Assembly (NCBI GenBank): GCA_049520215.1
Contig: JBEKPZ010000424.1
Span: 1 to 6,197, forward strand
DNA length: 6,197 nt
Reading direction: 5' to 3'
Origin: Bog-159 sp049520215
Lineage (GTDB): Bacteria; Acidobacteriota; Terriglobia; Bryobacterales; Bryobacteraceae
The position numbers and the translations under genes were made by a program. The notes below the pieces were generated by a model, which had not been told where the DNA came from, did no database searches, and saw nothing but the letters and a program-made list of their open reading frames with translations. Numbering within the stretch: position 1 is the first letter of the stretch; each line of letters opens with the position of its first letter. Positions 5,968-6,197 of the stretch are shown piece by piece.

Positions 5968-6044
5968 CGGGGGCTGTGGGAAATGGCTAACCTCCCTGCG
6001 TCGGAAGCAGGAGATTCCCGGTTCAAGTCCGGGGTCCCCGACCA
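5968..6044 (+). tRNA. tRNA-Pro (anticodon CGG), with unusual G32 and A37
   Basis: The acceptor CGGGGGC pairs with GTCCCCG (6034-6040, one G-U), followed by A73 and encoded CCA (6042-6044). The anticodon stem CCTGC/GCAGG (5995-5999, 6007-6011) closes the loop GTCGGAA, so U33 is 6001 and the anticodon CGG is 6002-6004, reading CCG. The T arm is CCCGG, TTCAAGT, CCGGG and is canonical. C1-G72 and A73 agree with proline. Oddities are G at position 32, A instead of G at 37, and a D stem of two or three pairs (5978-5980 with 5991-5993) that needs a three-base link to the acceptor. Other anticodon registers lose U33, so Pro is the best reading. Confidence 0.85.
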
Positions 6045-6056
6045 TGTTCTTTGACA
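6045..6056 (+). promoter_or_regulatory. boxA-like antitermination element (TGTTCTTTGACA)
   Basis: TGTTCTTTGACA begins on the base after the CCA of tRNA-Pro(CGG) and matches 10 of 12 bases of the E. coli rrn boxA (TGCTCTTTAACA), the RNA site bound by NusB/NusE (S10). As in rRNA spacers, AATT-rich sequence follows, with the small inverted repeat CAATTGAAATTG at 6055-6066. The same bases include a perfect -35 hexamer TTGACA (6051-6056), but only poor -10 candidates lie 16-18 bp downstream, so boxA is the better reading. The rest of the gap to 6081 shows nothing else. Confidence 0.55.
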
Positions 6057-6081
6057 ATTGAAATTGTGGTCTTCAGGATAA

Positions 6082-6157
6082 GCGGGATTGGCCGAGCGCC
6101 ATTAGGCATCTGTCTTCCAAACAGAACAGACGGGTTGGACTCCCGTATCTCGCTCCA
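6082..6157 (+). tRNA. tRNA-Gly (anticodon UCC), with non-canonical D and T loops
   Basis: The acceptor GCGGGAT pairs with ATCTCGC (6147-6153, one G-U), followed by U73 and encoded CCA (6155-6157). The GCGGG start and U73 are the usual bacterial glycine pattern. The anticodon stem TCTGT/ACAGA (6109-6113, 6121-6125) closes the loop CTTCCAA, so UCC is 6116-6118, reading GGA and GGG. The D stem is GCC/GGC. The D loop GAGCGCCATTA lacks the invariant GG, and the T loop is TTGGACT rather than TTCRANY, so C56 is G. The stems are intact, which argues against a decayed gene. It ends two bases before the next tRNA. Confidence 0.92.
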
Positions 6158-6159
6158 AT

Positions 6160-6197
6160 GCTGGGTTCGTCTAGCGGCCAGGATGTTGCCTTGCCAT
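6160..6197 (+). tRNA. Partial tRNA, cut by the window edge (Gly GCC or Ala UGC)
   Basis: GCTGGGT fits the 5' acceptor strand, TC the 8-9 link, and GTCT/AGGA (6169-6172, 6180-6183) or GTCT/GGAT (6169-6172, 6181-6184) the D stem, with the loop AGCGGCC-like between. Two anticodon registers are possible before the sequence stops. If the loop is TTGCCAT, the anticodon is GCC at 6193-6195 with A37, giving Gly; this is favoured because position 37 is nearly always a purine. If the loop is CTTGCCA, the anticodon is UGC at 6192-6194, giving Ala with C37. The 3' half is needed to decide. Confidence 0.65.

Noticed and set aside
5583..6026. 147-codon minus-strand frame antisense to the tRNAs
   Set aside because: Its N-terminal part is the complement of tRNA bodies, a well-known source of false ORFs; no ribosome binding site or domain supports it.
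5296..6054. 252-codon plus-strand frame running over the promoter, terminator and two tRNAs
   Set aside because: It crosses stable-RNA genes and an intrinsic terminator, and no known domain is visible.
6051..6079. Second promoter with -35 TTGACA in the gap before tRNA-Gly
   Set aside because: Candidates for the -10 at 16-18 bp (TCAGGA, CAGGAT, AGGATA) match poorly, and TTGACA is explained as part of the boxA-like element.

Overview
The window looks like chromosomal DNA of a moderately GC-rich soil-type bacterium, most likely an Acidobacteriota member. The clues are a very large duplicated FtsX/MacB-type permease with no ATPase beside it (the 'ADOP' architecture typical of that phylum) and a membrane-anchored protein whose soluble part resembles the C-terminal sensor tail of acidobacterial BlaR1/M56-type proteins. 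This assignment is an inference from gene content; no rRNA or marker gene is present.

Layout. Positions 1-2270 read leftward (minus strand): a possible gene start at the left edge (1-40), a 257-residue membrane-anchored coiled-coil protein with 13 'VN' heptads (119-892), and a 347-residue NAD-dependent epimerase/dehydratase starting at GTG (1121-2164). Next comes a minus-strand DUF3489-type gene (2270 to about 2846), broken by one frameshift and two in-frame stops but still followed by an intact intrinsic terminator (2231-2265). Divergent from it is the 837-residue orphan permease (2805-5318, plus strand). A minus-strand remnant of the C-terminus of a PepD-type aminoacyl-histidine dipeptidase (5407 to about 5610), also frameshifted, faces the permease end.

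The right-hand end (5740-6197) is different: more AT-rich, and organised as a stable-RNA transcription unit. A good sigma-70-type promoter (TTGACA, 18 bp, TACGAT) is followed by a leader of about 110 nt that contains a 16-codon ORF and ends in a textbook intrinsic terminator. The last U of that terminator touches the first base of a tRNA cluster: tRNA-Pro(UGG), tRNA-Pro(CGG), a boxA-like antitermination sequence, tRNA-Gly(UCC), and a fourth tRNA cut off by the window edge (probably Gly GCC or Ala UGC). All three complete tRNAs encode CCA, and two of the junctions are only 1-2 nt. Several have unusual arms or loops (weak D stems, A37 in a Pro tRNA, G56 in the Gly T-loop).

The tRNA unit is the most interesting part. 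A promoter, a leader terminator and an internal boxA-like site suggest read-through or antitermination control of a multi-tRNA array of the sort seen in phages, integrative elements or plasmid tRNA-array units. The two decayed genes to its left fit a region that tolerates gene loss and insertion, but no integrase, att site or phage gene is visible here.
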